45,357 nt of DNA, taken from IMG/VR virus record IMGVR_UViG_3300050821_009314, positions 1-45,357 of that record; one strand, given 5' to 3'. Both the position numbers and the translations under genes were made by a program. The stretch is from a virus. Shown here piece after piece: positions 1 through 6,322 of this stretch. The notes beneath the pieces were generated by a model that made no database searches, was not told the DNA's origin, and worked only from the letters and a program-made list of their open reading frames with translations. Numbering within the stretch: position 1 is the first letter of the stretch; the number at the start of each line of letters is the position of its first letter.

Positions 1-11
1 CCTGCTTGTAA
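1..11. repeat. left attachment-site core (11-bp direct repeat)
   Basis: The sequence CCTGCTTGTAA opens the window and is repeated exactly at 45347-45357. At the right end it forms the 3' side of the anticodon stem and loop of a tRNA-Val, the classical place for tyrosine-integrase crossover. The integrase gene begins its 3' end only 350 bases away. I read this as the left core of the att site; how far the identity extends into host DNA cannot be seen. Confidence 0.8.
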
Positions 12-38
12 GAAAGGGTATCTAAAACCTTAAGCAGG
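1..38. repeat. inverted repeat at the left att site
   Basis: CCTGCTT (1-7) is answered by AAGCAGG (32-38). Four more pairs, AAGG with CCTT, extend the stem inside. On the minus strand this makes a hairpin whose arms repeat the tRNA anticodon-stem sequence. A direct repeat CTAAAACC lies at 22-29 and 43-50, exactly 21 bases (two helical turns) apart, which would suit a DNA-bending factor or integrase arm binding. Confidence 0.5.
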
Positions 39-54
39 GGCGCTAAAACCAATT

Positions 55-66
55 CACACGTAAGCC
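55..66 (+). promoter_or_regulatory. candidate integrase arm-type site
   Basis: CACACGTAAGCC is embedded in a longer match: CCAATTCACACGTAAGCC here against CCAATCACACGTAAGTC on the minus strand near 45300-45316. A third, shorter copy lies at 45276-45285. Three copies of one motif flanking both att cores is what is expected of arm-type binding sites for a lambda-type integrase; this role is inferred. Confidence 0.55.
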
Positions 67-70
67 GAGA

Positions 71-370
71 TTAACTTGCCTTTAAGCCGCTATCCATCTC
101 CGCGGCTGCTTTTTCCCCAAGGTCAATAAGAAAATCCTTAAGGGTTTTGCGTACTGACCTAGCGGCCTTTTCCAGCCGGTCTTTCTGGGCCTTAGAACGA
201 AACCGCAATGGGTAATTCGATAACGGTTTCTTCTTCGCTTTTGGAATCTCTTGCTCCATGTTCTCTGGATTATGCGCCGAGACGTCATTCGACGTCAAGC
301 ACTTTATTGAAATTATTTTCGGATATTGCATCTCGTTTATTTTCAGCATCTCTGGAAGTTTATCCCGCAT
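71..370 (-). CDS. small ribbon-helix-helix-like DNA-binding protein, candidate excisionase/regulator
   Basis: 99 residues. The C-terminal part fits a ribbon-helix-helix: a short strand (PLRFRS, about residues 52-57), a basic amphipathic helix, a turn and a second helix ending in EKAAAE. Its ATG overlaps the integrase stop by 11 bases with AAAGG upstream, so the two are translationally coupled. A shorter start at the internal Met of MEQEIP is possible. Lying between int and the att core, it is the best candidate for an excisionase or for the repressor of the palindromic operators near 1.7 kb; neither is shown. Confidence 0.6.
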   Translation of the reverse strand: MRDKLPEMLKINEMQYPKIISIKCLTSNDVSAHNPENMEQEIPKAKKKPLSNYPLRFRSKAQKDRLEKAARSVRKTLKDFLIDLGEKAAAEMDSGLKAS

Positions 371-1568
371 TTTCCACGCCTTTCTTCTTTGTCAGAATGG
401 CGGACAGAGCCTCAAACTTACGATCTACTCGGATGCGGGAATAAAACTGGCTCATGCGAATGGACTGGTGGCCAGCGATGGAGGTTATGGTTTCGTCCGG
501 TGCACCAGATTCAAAGAGTTTGGTAATCACTTGGTTCCTGAAGTTCCGCGGCTGCAGCCAGCTCAACCCTGTTGCTTCCCGCATCTGAGCAAACGTCTTT
601 TTGATGAATGCCCGCGATGCCGGTCTGGTCACATCCCAAGTGCCGCGGTTAACTCTGAAAGGGAAGATAAAATGGTCGGGATGGCCAGCTCCAAGCTTGC
701 GCGCCCGTTCCACGATCCGGCGCATCTGCTTTTCGGCAACTTCGTTTAAAGGGATGACACGCGCACGGAATTCGTTTTTAACCTTGCCATCCGGAATGTG
801 AATCATGGGCGGTTTTTGGTCAAGGAATACATGCTTGAGCTGAAGATTGCGCAACTCAGTACCTACCGCGGAAGTGTTGTTCGTCACAGATACAGCCCAA
901 TATGCGACTGACCAATCAGGATTACTCGCGGCCACGCGAAAGAACCTGTCTTCCTCTTCTGGCGTCAACACCTTTGGCGGCGTCCAATTGCCGGTCGGCA
1001 AGGGCTTATAGTGCTTTTCTACTAAATCCCAGAGGTCTGCCCGTTTAAGTATCTGGGCCAGAGTATTGGTTTCGTGGTTCACATACGAGGCGCATGCTTT
1101 CTGGGCTTTACGCAGTTGCTGGTAGGTCAGCACATGGCCTATATGAATCTGGGATAGCTGGACTTGCCCAAGGTTCTTCTTAAGATTGCTGATGTACAGC
1201 GTATAGGCTTCCAGCGTTCGCGGTTTCTTGATGTGGAGTTTCTTCTCTTCCAGCCAGATGTCGGCAGCTTCACTGAATGGTAGCAACTTGAACTGCTCAG
1301 GATGCTTTTGCATGGTGTGGGCCCTTGCGCGTTCTACGCGCTCCTGAAAGTCTGGGGTACTCTCAAGATAACTTGTTCGCTTGACTTTCGCCACATCGAA
1401 ATCTAGTGGTTTGCGCCCGGAAGAAACACAATCTGTAGATTTTTCGGCTTGCGATGTACCTGTAGACCGTTCAGGAACTCTGAAGTTGCATAAGTTTTCA
1501 CTTAATTTTTCAGACTTTTTGGGCATTGCAGGCCATAGGAAGGCCAGCGTAGACGAGGATGAGGACAT
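360..1568 (-). CDS. int: tyrosine recombinase / phage integrase
   Basis: 402 residues, the usual length for a phage integrase with a SAM-like core-binding domain (about 95-195) and a C-terminal catalytic domain. Visible catalytic elements are Lys in the DGKVKNEFR strand, Arg344 in PRNFRNQ, His367 in AGHQS and the nucleophile Tyr376 in QFYSRIR. Box II has Arg at 341 where most relatives have His, and the usual box I Arg before the Glu-Leu pair looks like Val. The start is supported by AGGAG upstream. I recall similar variant motifs in acidobacterial integrases. It should catalyse integration into, and excision from, the tRNA-Val gene. Confidence 0.92.
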   Translation of the reverse strand: MSSSSSTLAFLWPAMPKKSEKLSENLCNFRVPERSTGTSQAEKSTDCVSSGRKPLDFDVAKVKRTSYLESTPDFQERVERARAHTMQKHPEQFKLLPFSEAADIWLEEKKLHIKKPRTLEAYTLYISNLKKNLGQVQLSQIHIGHVLTYQQLRKAQKACASYVNHETNTLAQILKRADLWDLVEKHYKPLPTGNWTPPKVLTPEEEDRFFRVAASNPDWSVAYWAVSVTNNTSAVGTELRNLQLKHVFLDQKPPMIHIPDGKVKNEFRARVIPLNEVAEKQMRRIVERARKLGAGHPDHFIFPFRVNRGTWDVTRPASRAFIKKTFAQMREATGLSWLQPRNFRNQVITKLFESGAPDETITSIAGHQSIRMSQFYSRIRVDRKFEALSAILTKKKGVENAG

Positions 1569-1682
1569 TTTGGTGCTCCTAGATATGAAGTTTTATGAAT
1601 GCGCTCAGCGGTATAAGAAAAGGCTTAGGAATTGCCGAGCAGGGAAAATCTAAACGAGTTGCGGCAAGATTTCAACAATTAT

Positions 1683-1699
1683 TTTTACTATTGGTAAAA
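1683..1699. promoter_or_regulatory. operator-like palindrome 1
   Basis: TTTTAC-TATTG-GTAAAA, 6-bp arms around 5 bases. It lies in the 186-base divergent region between int and the plus-strand operon and is nearly identical to the palindrome at 1717-1733, 34 bases away. Two such sites beside a promoter suggest binding of a dimeric repressor. No conventional repressor gene was recognised in the window. Confidence 0.6.
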
Positions 1700-1705
1700 T
1701 TGTTC

Positions 1706-1734
1706 TTGCATTGTTGTTTTACCTTTGGTAAAAG
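1706..1734 (+). promoter_or_regulatory. promoter of the plus-strand left operon
   Basis: TTGCAT (1706-1711), a 17-base spacer and TAAAAG (1729-1734). The -10 overlaps operator 2, and the first gene begins about 20 bases downstream. The same arrangement, TTGCAT-16-TAAAAT, recurs at 2900-2927, which strengthens both calls. The individual matches to sigma70 consensus are modest. Confidence 0.45.
1717..1733. promoter_or_regulatory. operator-like palindrome 2
   Basis: TTTTACC-TTT-GGTAAAA, a perfect palindrome with 7-bp arms around 3 bases. It covers the probable -10 region of the plus-strand promoter, so an occupied site would block transcription. The half site GGTAAAA recurs at 2920-2926 in the second promoter. 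Confidence 0.65.
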
Positions 1735-1754
1735 TAATCATGCAAGGAGCAATG

Positions 1755-2039
1755 ATGGCCGCGAAAACAGCAACCAAACAGGAATTCGATGCAGTGCTTA
1801 AAACGGTTGGGGCTACTCTGGACTGGAAGGCCGATAACCGCTGCCTTAATGTTGATGCCCCCAAAGGTAAAACATTCAATGCGAATGGATGCCATTGCTT
1901 AGTTGAGCAGTTCAGCAATGAAGGGCAGTCATGGAAACCCGAGGCCTACTACAACGTCATAGAGCGGCTATCTTACGGGCTTTCTGATTGCACTGACCCT
2001 GACTGTGACATCTGCCATCCGCTACAGGATGAAGCGTAA
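1755..2039 (+). CDS. hypothetical small protein, first gene of the left plus-strand operon
   Basis: 94 residues from the ATG that follows AAGGAG by five bases; an ATG three bases earlier is too close to that site. The C-terminus holds Cys residues in a C-x4-C-x2-C pattern (CTDPDCDIC), perhaps a metal site. Not recognised. It sits directly behind the operator/promoter pair, so it is the gene most exposed to whatever binds there. It shows no helix-turn-helix and is not an obvious repressor. Its stop overlaps the next ATG (TAATG). Confidence 0.65.
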   Translation: MAAKTATKQEFDAVLKTVGATLDWKADNRCLNVDAPKGKTFNANGCHCLVEQFSNEGQSWKPEAYYNVIERLSYGLSDCTDPDCDICHPLQDEA

Positions 2040-2284
2040 TGAACGCCTTTCCTGTAATAGAATTCTGCTCCATGGCTGTCATTCGCTGGAAGGGCTGGTA
2101 TATCTGCTGCGATGAGGAATGCCCAGAGAACAACGGGGAACCTCACGTATGGGCCACAAAGACAAAACCAACGCACAACACGACTTGCGGCAAGTGCAAG
2201 CGCATAACCTGGAATCGGGAAGATAACCGGTTTAAGGATGCGAAGCGCGGCCCCAAGCCCAAGGTTAAACGCCGGAAAAAGTGA
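2039..2284 (+). CDS. hypothetical zinc-ribbon-like protein
   Basis: 81 residues; start overlaps the previous stop. Cys pairs at CCDEEC and CGKC, separated by about 26 residues, resemble a zinc ribbon, followed by a strongly basic tail (KRGPKPKVKRRKK) that could bind nucleic acid. An internal Met (MAVIRWKGWYICC) could be an alternative start. Function unknown. Confidence 0.6.
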   Translation: MNAFPVIEFCSMAVIRWKGWYICCDEECPENNGEPHVWATKTKPTHNTTCGKCKRITWNREDNRFKDAKRGPKPKVKRRKK

Positions 2285-2291
2285 GGATGAG

Positions 2292-2651
2292 ATGGCAAAC
2301 AAGCCGAGCGCTGAGCAGATAGAGAAGCTGCCGAAATGGGCGCAAGATAGAATCCGTGATCTGGAGCATGAGAGGGAGTTGTCCGTTCGCAGCCTCAATG
2401 AGTTCGTGGACGGCCAGACAGAATCGCGAATTTGGGTTGATGAACTTGTCTGCACCGGAGAACGTGCTGGCCCCACGACCAAAAGACACTACATTCAATC
2501 TCGCAAAATCACCATAATGGTAGGAAAAACAGAGGTTCATATGGGGCTGGATTTGGATGATTCTAGCAGGCTAGGGATCAACTGTGGGGGTCGCACAATG
2601 GTATTTCAGCCTGTCGCCAGCAATTCAATCAAGATTATTGACCAATCTTGA
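2292..2651 (+). CDS. conserved phage hypothetical protein (KLPKWAQ motif)
   Basis: 119 residues from the ATG preceded by GAGGATGAG. The N-terminus, EQIEKLPKWAQDRIRDLE followed by more acidic/basic heptads, is a motif I know from many small phage proteins of unknown function, usually in early regions. The rest is mixed beta. The longer open frame upstream overlaps the previous gene and lacks a ribosome site. Confidence 0.65.
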   Translation: MANKPSAEQIEKLPKWAQDRIRDLEHERELSVRSLNEFVDGQTESRIWVDELVCTGERAGPTTKRHYIQSRKITIMVGKTEVHMGLDLDDSSRLGINCGGRTMVFQPVASNSIKIIDQS

Positions 2652-2692
2652 GTTCAGGCGGCGGGTTAAACGCAAGAGAGGAAGGTGATTTT

Positions 2693-2893
2693 ATGGGCCA
2701 TTACGAAGATGTAGCTTGTTTGCCGGGTTGCGACGAGAGACACGCGGAAGATTGCCCGCGCTTCGAGGCAGAGAAGTCTTATTGGGCTGCTTATTTCGGC
2801 GTGGGAACTCCAGCATTTTGGAATTTCAAACCAGGGGATTGCAGTTGCAACGAACATGGCCGCGATCCCGAATGTCAAAGACACGCTTTATAA
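2693..2893 (+). CDS. hypothetical Cys-rich small protein
   Basis: 66 residues; ATG after a good AGGAAGGTG site. Seven Cys/His-rich positions (CLPGC, CPRF, CSCNEH, CQRH) suggest a small metal-binding fold. Not recognised. It is the last gene before the second internal promoter. Confidence 0.55.
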   Translation: MGHYEDVACLPGCDERHAEDCPRFEAEKSYWAAYFGVGTPAFWNFKPGDCSCNEHGRDPECQRHAL

Positions 2894-2899
2894 TTTCCT

Positions 2900-2927
2900 T
2901 TGCATAAAGGCGTACAAAAGGTAAAAT
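2900..2927 (+). promoter_or_regulatory. second left-operon promoter
   Basis: TTGCAT (2900-2905), a 16-base spacer and TAAAAT (2922-2927, five of six to consensus). It contains the GGTAAAA half site of the upstream operators. The ATG at 2935 is only about eight bases beyond the -10, so the transcript would be nearly leaderless. Confidence 0.5.
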
Positions 2928-2934
2928 CCTATGC

Positions 2935-3117
2935 ATGAAAACCCTTTACAAAGCAGTCCTTTTGGCCATTATTTTGGCAGTGGCAAGCTGTGGATTGATG
3001 CACATTTCCTCTCTGCGCCACAAAGCCGATGGGCCGCACTGCATTCCAGTTCCCACGAAGCCTTGCCCGAGCGTGGCCTATGATGTTCGCTCTCTGGGCA
3101 GTATCAACTTGGCTTGA
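2935..3117 (+). CDS. putative small lipoprotein
   Basis: 60 residues. The N-terminus is a signal peptide with a hydrophobic core (residues 7-17) and a lipobox-like VASC at 16-19, so mature protein would be an acylated peptide of about 42 residues. Its 3' end overlaps the start of the next gene in another frame. It follows promoter 2 directly. The overlap means its C-terminal half may not be under selection; moderately sure it is real. Confidence 0.45.
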   Translation: MKTLYKAVLLAIILAVASCGLMHISSLRHKADGPHCIPVPTKPCPSVAYDVRSLGSINLA

Positions 3118-3754
3118 GCTTCTGGGCGCTTTCCTCTCTTTGAAGCGCCGGAATTGGATGCTGTTCTCTCTACTCCTGTTCGCAGCAGAGAGTGATGTTG
3201 CTCTTGTCCCTATCCGTATATTGGCCTCTGGTTACGTTTATGGCATCTGCTTCTTTGCTGCCTTCGCCGTGAAATACGCTCTCATGTGTCTCTTGGCCAT
3301 CACGATCTGCGGACATCTCGTAAGCGCTGAAAAATCCATGCACACTCGCATGTACGCGGCAATCTTTACTTTGGCCTCTGCTGGCGTAGTCGTACGCGTG
3401 TTCTCGGATGGAGCAACCTGGACAGACAGATTTAAGGATGCCGAGAACGCGGCCAACATCATCATTCTGGTGGTTCTGTGCGTGGCGTGGATCTCGCGGA
3501 GCAAGTCTCTTCAGGCACCATGGAGCATGGTTACGGCTGGGTTGCTCGTAATGGTGCTTTCTGACTTTGGTATTACGCTGCTCTGCAACTGGTTTCAATC
3601 GGCATGGAAGCTATACCCTCTGGGCGCTATTCCAGCCTATGCAATATGGTGCTGGGCCATGAGGAAGGGGTATCCTGCAGGCAATGAGATACCGATGCTT
3701 GTAAGAGGGAAAATGTACGTGCGGGACTTTATCAATGAGATGGTGCAGCAATGA
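3080..3754 (+). CDS. polytopic membrane protein of unknown function
   Basis: 224 residues from ATG 3080 (ATGATG); an ATG at 3029 would add 17 residues but overlap the previous gene by 89 bases and has no ribosome site. Six or seven hydrophobic helices cover most of the length (for example around LLELLGAFL, GICFFAAFAVKYALMCLLAI, IIILVVLCVAWI and VTAGLLVMVL). A cytoplasmic-type polar tail follows. Such proteins in a lysogenically expressed position often act in superinfection exclusion, but that is only a guess. It overlaps the next gene by ATGA. Confidence 0.65.
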   Translation: MMFALWAVSTWLELLGAFLSLKRRNWMLFSLLLFAAESDVALVPIRILASGYVYGICFFAAFAVKYALMCLLAITICGHLVSAEKSMHTRMYAAIFTLASAGVVVRVFSDGATWTDRFKDAENAANIIILVVLCVAWISRSKSLQAPWSMVTAGLLVMVLSDFGITLLCNWFQSAWKLYPLGAIPAYAIWCWAMRKGYPAGNEIPMLVRGKMYVRDFINEMVQQ

Positions 3755-3978
3755 GCGAATGGATTAGCGTAGAGGTTCGGTTACCAGATATGCGCAAGCC
3801 GTATAAAGATGCCGCATATGTTGAATCTGAGCGCGTATTGATATTCAACGGGCATTACTCTCAGATCGGAAAGTATGCGCAAACATATACCGCTAAAAAA
3901 ACGAGATGGGAAGCAGATGGCCGAGTCGCAAAGCCGACGCATTGGATGCCGCTACCTGATCCTCCAACTAAAAGCTAG
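3751..3978 (+). CDS. DUF551-like protein
   Basis: 75 residues. It begins EWISVEVRLPD and ends THWMPLPDPP, the bracketing signatures of the DUF551 family common in phages, with a central VLIFNG strand. The family has no established function. Coupled to the preceding membrane protein by an ATGA overlap. Confidence 0.75.
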   Translation: MSEWISVEVRLPDMRKPYKDAAYVESERVLIFNGHYSQIGKYAQTYTAKKTRWEADGRVAKPTHWMPLPDPPTKS

Positions 3979-4017
3979 CCGCTAAGGATTAATCCCCCAG
4001 CGGAATGAAGGGGTGAC

Positions 4018-4206
4018 ATGAGCAAGCTGACAGAAAAGCAGCGCCTTGAGGTTTATGACCATCTCCGCAAGGCCCATGCCGAAATAGGGAATATTTGGCG
4101 CTTTTATGGCGACTCGATTAGAGATAGTTATGATGAAATCGCCATAGACGCCGTAGACAATGTTCTCTATCTCGCAGAAGGCGTTTTCGCTAAATCGGAG
4201 CAATAA
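4018..4206 (+). CDS. hypothetical small helical protein
   Basis: 62 residues, mostly helical, acidic; ATG after GGGGTGAC. Last gene of the plus-strand operon; its stop codon merges with the U-tract (read on the other strand) of the convergent terminator. Not recognised. Confidence 0.55.
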   Translation: MSKLTEKQRLEVYDHLRKAHAEIGNIWRFYGDSIRDSYDEIAIDAVDNVLYLAEGVFAKSEQ

Positions 4207-4231
4207 AAAGGCCGCCAGTTTCCCGGCGGCC
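4205..4231 (-). terminator. rho-independent terminator of the late operon
   Basis: On the minus strand GGCCGCC (4231-4225) pairs with GGCGGCC (4216-4210) across an 8-base loop and is followed at once by TTTTTATT. It lies 28 bases beyond the last minus-strand gene and exactly where the plus-strand operon ends, so it separates two converging transcription units. The plus-strand reading lacks a U-tract. Confidence 0.88.
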
Positions 4232-4258
4232 CCGCCTCTTGAATGGAATCCCCTACGG

Positions 4259-4825
4259 TTAGATTTTGGCCCTTGGAAAGTCCTGTGCAATTGCGTTGTT
4301 CCATGCCTTTTTTAGGTCTTTATGGCTCTTTGCGGTTGCGATCAATGGCAGAGATGAATTGCTTACCACGGCTGACTGCGTAGTCGCCGCCGGCGTCGCA
4401 TTCAATTGATTGAGCACCAGCACAACTGCAGAATTGACCACTGCCACGGCAACGGTAATATCTCGCACAAGGCCCGGATTCTTTACGCCCACATCCTGCA
4501 GGACTGCAGACAGATTCCCTTGAATGGTCGTAAGCGTAGCCTTGAGGTCTTCGGCCTTCTGGCCTTTCAAAGACACTTCGGCGGCTTCGTAATCCTGGAA
4601 TCCCTTGATGACTGCCTTTAGATCCGTGTCCACTTTGGCCAGCACATTGGTGCTCTGCGCGTTCACTGGCGCAAGGATTGATTCTGCTGAGACGACGACT
4701 GAATCAGCGGTTTGCAGGCTGGCAATGACTTCATCTGTTGAGCAGCCTGTGGTAATGACTGGCAAGCAGCTCAATGCCAGCATAAGGACGATTGAAAGAC
4801 ACTTTGATGCGAACGTGGTTTTCAC
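4259..4825 (-). CDS. putative outer-membrane lipoprotein, last gene of the late operon
   Basis: 188 residues from a GTG preceded by GGAGAG; the longer ATG start at 4861 lacks such a site. The signal peptide has a hydrophobic core (about residues 11-25) ending in VITTGC, an imperfect lipobox. The mature part is Ala/Val-rich helix with a second hydrophobic stretch (DITVAVAVVNSAVVLVL). Placed at the end of a holin-containing cassette, it may help outer-membrane disruption as a spanin does, but it is longer than usual o-spanins. Not recognised. Confidence 0.7.
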   Translation of the reverse strand: MKTTFASKCLSIVLMLALSCLPVITTGCSTDEVIASLQTADSVVVSAESILAPVNAQSTNVLAKVDTDLKAVIKGFQDYEAAEVSLKGQKAEDLKATLTTIQGNLSAVLQDVGVKNPGLVRDITVAVAVVNSAVVLVLNQLNATPAATTQSAVVSNSSLPLIATAKSHKDLKKAWNNAIAQDFPRAKI

Positions 4826-4949
4826 GCTATTTACTCTCCTGAAATTTAATTTTTGGTCCATGCATTTGGCGTGGACTTGAGCCTGTAGGTAGGCGAATTG
4901 GCGTAGGGTTTAAAAGTGGATGGTCCAGGCTTACTGAAGGCCTTGGGAA

Positions 4950-5180
4950 TTAGCCTTGGGCCGGATCCGAAGAATTTGAGGGTTGAGGGACTTGAGATTG
5001 AACTTTTCCGAGCAAATCCAGTTCAGCGTTTACGTCTGCAATAGAGGCATCCACTTCGTTCCTTGAATGAGAAAATGCGGCATCGGCGTCCACCTTCGCC
5101 TGATTTGCTACGCGGCATGCTTCCGCATTGAGGGAATGCTTGGTTAGTGCTGCCTGTATTCGTTCTGATGCTTTGGACAC
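4950..5180 (-). CDS. hypothetical small coiled-coil protein
   Basis: 76 residues; helical with heptad-like spacing up to about residue 60, then a Pro/Ser-rich tail. ATG preceded by AAAGGAG. It lies between the holin-like gene and the lipoprotein, so it is probably part of the lysis cassette. Not recognised. Confidence 0.6.
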   Translation of the reverse strand: MSKASERIQAALTKHSLNAEACRVANQAKVDADAAFSHSRNEVDASIADVNAELDLLGKVQSQVPQPSNSSDPAQG

Positions 5181-5191
5181 TTGTTTCTCCT

Positions 5192-5410
5192 TTATGGGTT
5201 TGGGGGTTGAGGGTTTGGCAGCAAGGGTGATTGCTTCAGGTACAGCAGCACAGCTTTCACGGCAATGACTGCCGCCGCGCTGCCTGTTTTCACTAATCCC
5301 GCCTTGCTGAAGTTGAATTGATCTGGCGCAATGGTCATGGTAGTTGCCGCTGTAATCAGCGCACTGGCAACTGCCACGCCCAAGCCTTTAAGCCATAGTT
5401 TTAGGTTCAC
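5192..5410 (-). CDS. putative holin
   Basis: 72 residues with a short basic N-terminus (MNLKLWLKGLG), two hydrophobic helices (about 9-27 and 43-58) joined by a short polar loop, and a Pro-rich tail. Size, topology and place fit a class II holin. I recall relatives opening with NLKLWLKGLG and ending in YLKQSPLP in other prophages. The start overlaps the upstream stop. Holin function is inferred from topology and context. Confidence 0.65.
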   Translation of the reverse strand: MNLKLWLKGLGVAVASALITAATTMTIAPDQFNFSKAGLVKTGSAAAVIAVKAVLLYLKQSPLLPNPQPPNP

Positions 5411-5610
5411 GCGTTCTCCTTAAATCCTGCGTAACAGGGAAGATTAAGAGTTTTCTCACGGTCAATAGTCCCGTCCGCGTTAAAGAACATTGGCGTCTCA
5501 ATCTCTATGCCTTCCACTGGTCCGCCCATGAAAGCATTGAGCTGCTTTTTGAACTCATCGTCGGCAGCGTCTTTGGTTACGCGGTGCTTGAAGTTTTCGG
5601 TTTGGTTCAT
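5407..5610 (-). CDS. hypothetical small phage protein
   Basis: 67 residues, charged, no membrane segment; overlaps the putative holin by four bases. Not recognised. Tight spacing in the late cassette suggests co-translation. Confidence 0.55.
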   Translation of the reverse strand: MNQTENFKHRVTKDAADDEFKKQLNAFMGGPVEGIEIETPMFFNADGTIDREKTLNLPCYAGFKENA

Positions 5611-5614
5611 CGTT

Positions 5615-5791
5615 TTACTCCAGTCCTGCAGCTAAAGCCCGTATCTCGATAGAGAACTGATTGAGCTTGCCGACTAAGCTGCGCCGTACAGACGCTTGGC
5701 CTTTGTCATCGTTTACGCTCCAAGGCGTCTTAGTGATTTCCTTGGCAACCTCTTCTGCATCGATAGCGAGCTGGAATATTTTGGCGTTCAT
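5615..5791 (-). CDS. hypothetical 58-residue protein
   Basis: Reading from the ATG that overlaps the upstream TGA gives 58 codons beginning MNAKIFQLAIDAEEVAKEI, amphipathic helices throughout, ending AALAAGLE-like before TAA (IRALAAGLE). The ATGA-type overlap upstream and four bases to the next gene support expression. Function unknown. Confidence 0.6.
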   Translation of the reverse strand: MNAKIFQLAIDAEEVAKEITKTPWSVNDDKGQASVRRSLVGKLNQFSIEIRALAAGLE

Positions 5792-5964
5792 GCTTCCCCT
5801 TTCAATCTCTTCAGCAGCTCAAAAGCCTGAGTTTCAGCTTCCTTCCATTGAGGATTAAAGACTGCCAAGATCACGTTATTTTCTAAGCGCCCATCAATCT
5901 CAATTTGGCCGCGAATGTAGTAATACGGATCGTCATGCTTTGGCGGGCAGAGAAACGGATTCAC
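5788..5964 (-). CDS. hypothetical 58-residue protein (GTG start)
   Basis: GTG at 5964-5962 overlaps the upstream TGA, and its own TGA overlaps the next ATG. It begins MNPFLCPPKHDDPYYYIRGQ, continues with a beta-rich stretch and ends in a helix (FELLKRLKGEA). Perfect coupling on both sides makes it very likely real. Not recognised. Confidence 0.62.
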   Translation of the reverse strand: MNPFLCPPKHDDPYYYIRGQIEIDGRLENNVILAVFNPQWKEAETQAFELLKRLKGEA

Positions 5965-6146
5965 TTTGCCTTCCTCTCCATTCTCCGTTTGCGTGGCCCT
6001 GCATTGGTAAGCACAGAATCAATATTCACCAGAGAGCCTGGTACGGCCTTCAACTCTTTCTCGTATCCGTCGCGGCTCAGTGGTGGGCAGTTCATGCGCT
6101 TACAAAACGCCAAATAAGACTGGTACGCGGCCTCATCGCGGGTCAT
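5961..6146 (-). CDS. hypothetical small basic protein
   Basis: 61 residues; starts MTRDEAAYQSYLAF, ends in a strongly basic tail (RKRRMERKAK). ATG overlaps the stop of the small lipoprotein upstream. Not recognised. Confidence 0.58.
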   Translation of the reverse strand: MTRDEAAYQSYLAFCKRMNCPPLSRDGYEKELKAVPGSLVNIDSVLTNAGPRKRRMERKAK

Positions 6147-6322
6147 TGCACTTTCACCACTACTGGAACAAAGTGAGCCTTGTCGCAGTAGTAATCGCCC
6201 TTTTCTCCGTCGTGGCAGTTCTTGAGCTGGATGTATGTGCGTGTAGGAACATCAGGCTGGTAGTTGCGCAGAGGCTTTTTAGCGCATCCAATTAGCAGCA
6301 GCGACAAGAGAGCGACTCTCAC
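6143..6322 (-). CDS. small lipoprotein (59 residues, GTG start), spanin-like candidate
   Basis: GTG at 6322-6320 overlaps the TGA of the holin-like gene (GTGA), and its TGA overlaps the next ATG. A short signal peptide MRVALLSLLLIGC ends in a canonical lipobox (LIGC), giving a 47-residue mature lipoprotein with three further Cys. Size and place beside a one-helix membrane protein resemble an o-spanin, but no i-spanin partner is certain. Clear lipobox; function inferred. Confidence 0.65.
   Translation of the reverse strand: MRVALLSLLLIGCAKKPLRNYQPDVPTRTYIQLKNCHDGEKGDYYCDKAHFVPVVVKVQ

Noticed and set aside
258-749. Plus-strand open frame of 163 codons over the integrase
   Set aside because: It is the reverse complement of the integrase coding region, with no family features or ribosome site.
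1973-2482. Minus-strand 169-codon frame across the left operon
   Set aside because: Crosses three plus-strand genes with coupled starts and stops; no promoter or ribosome site.
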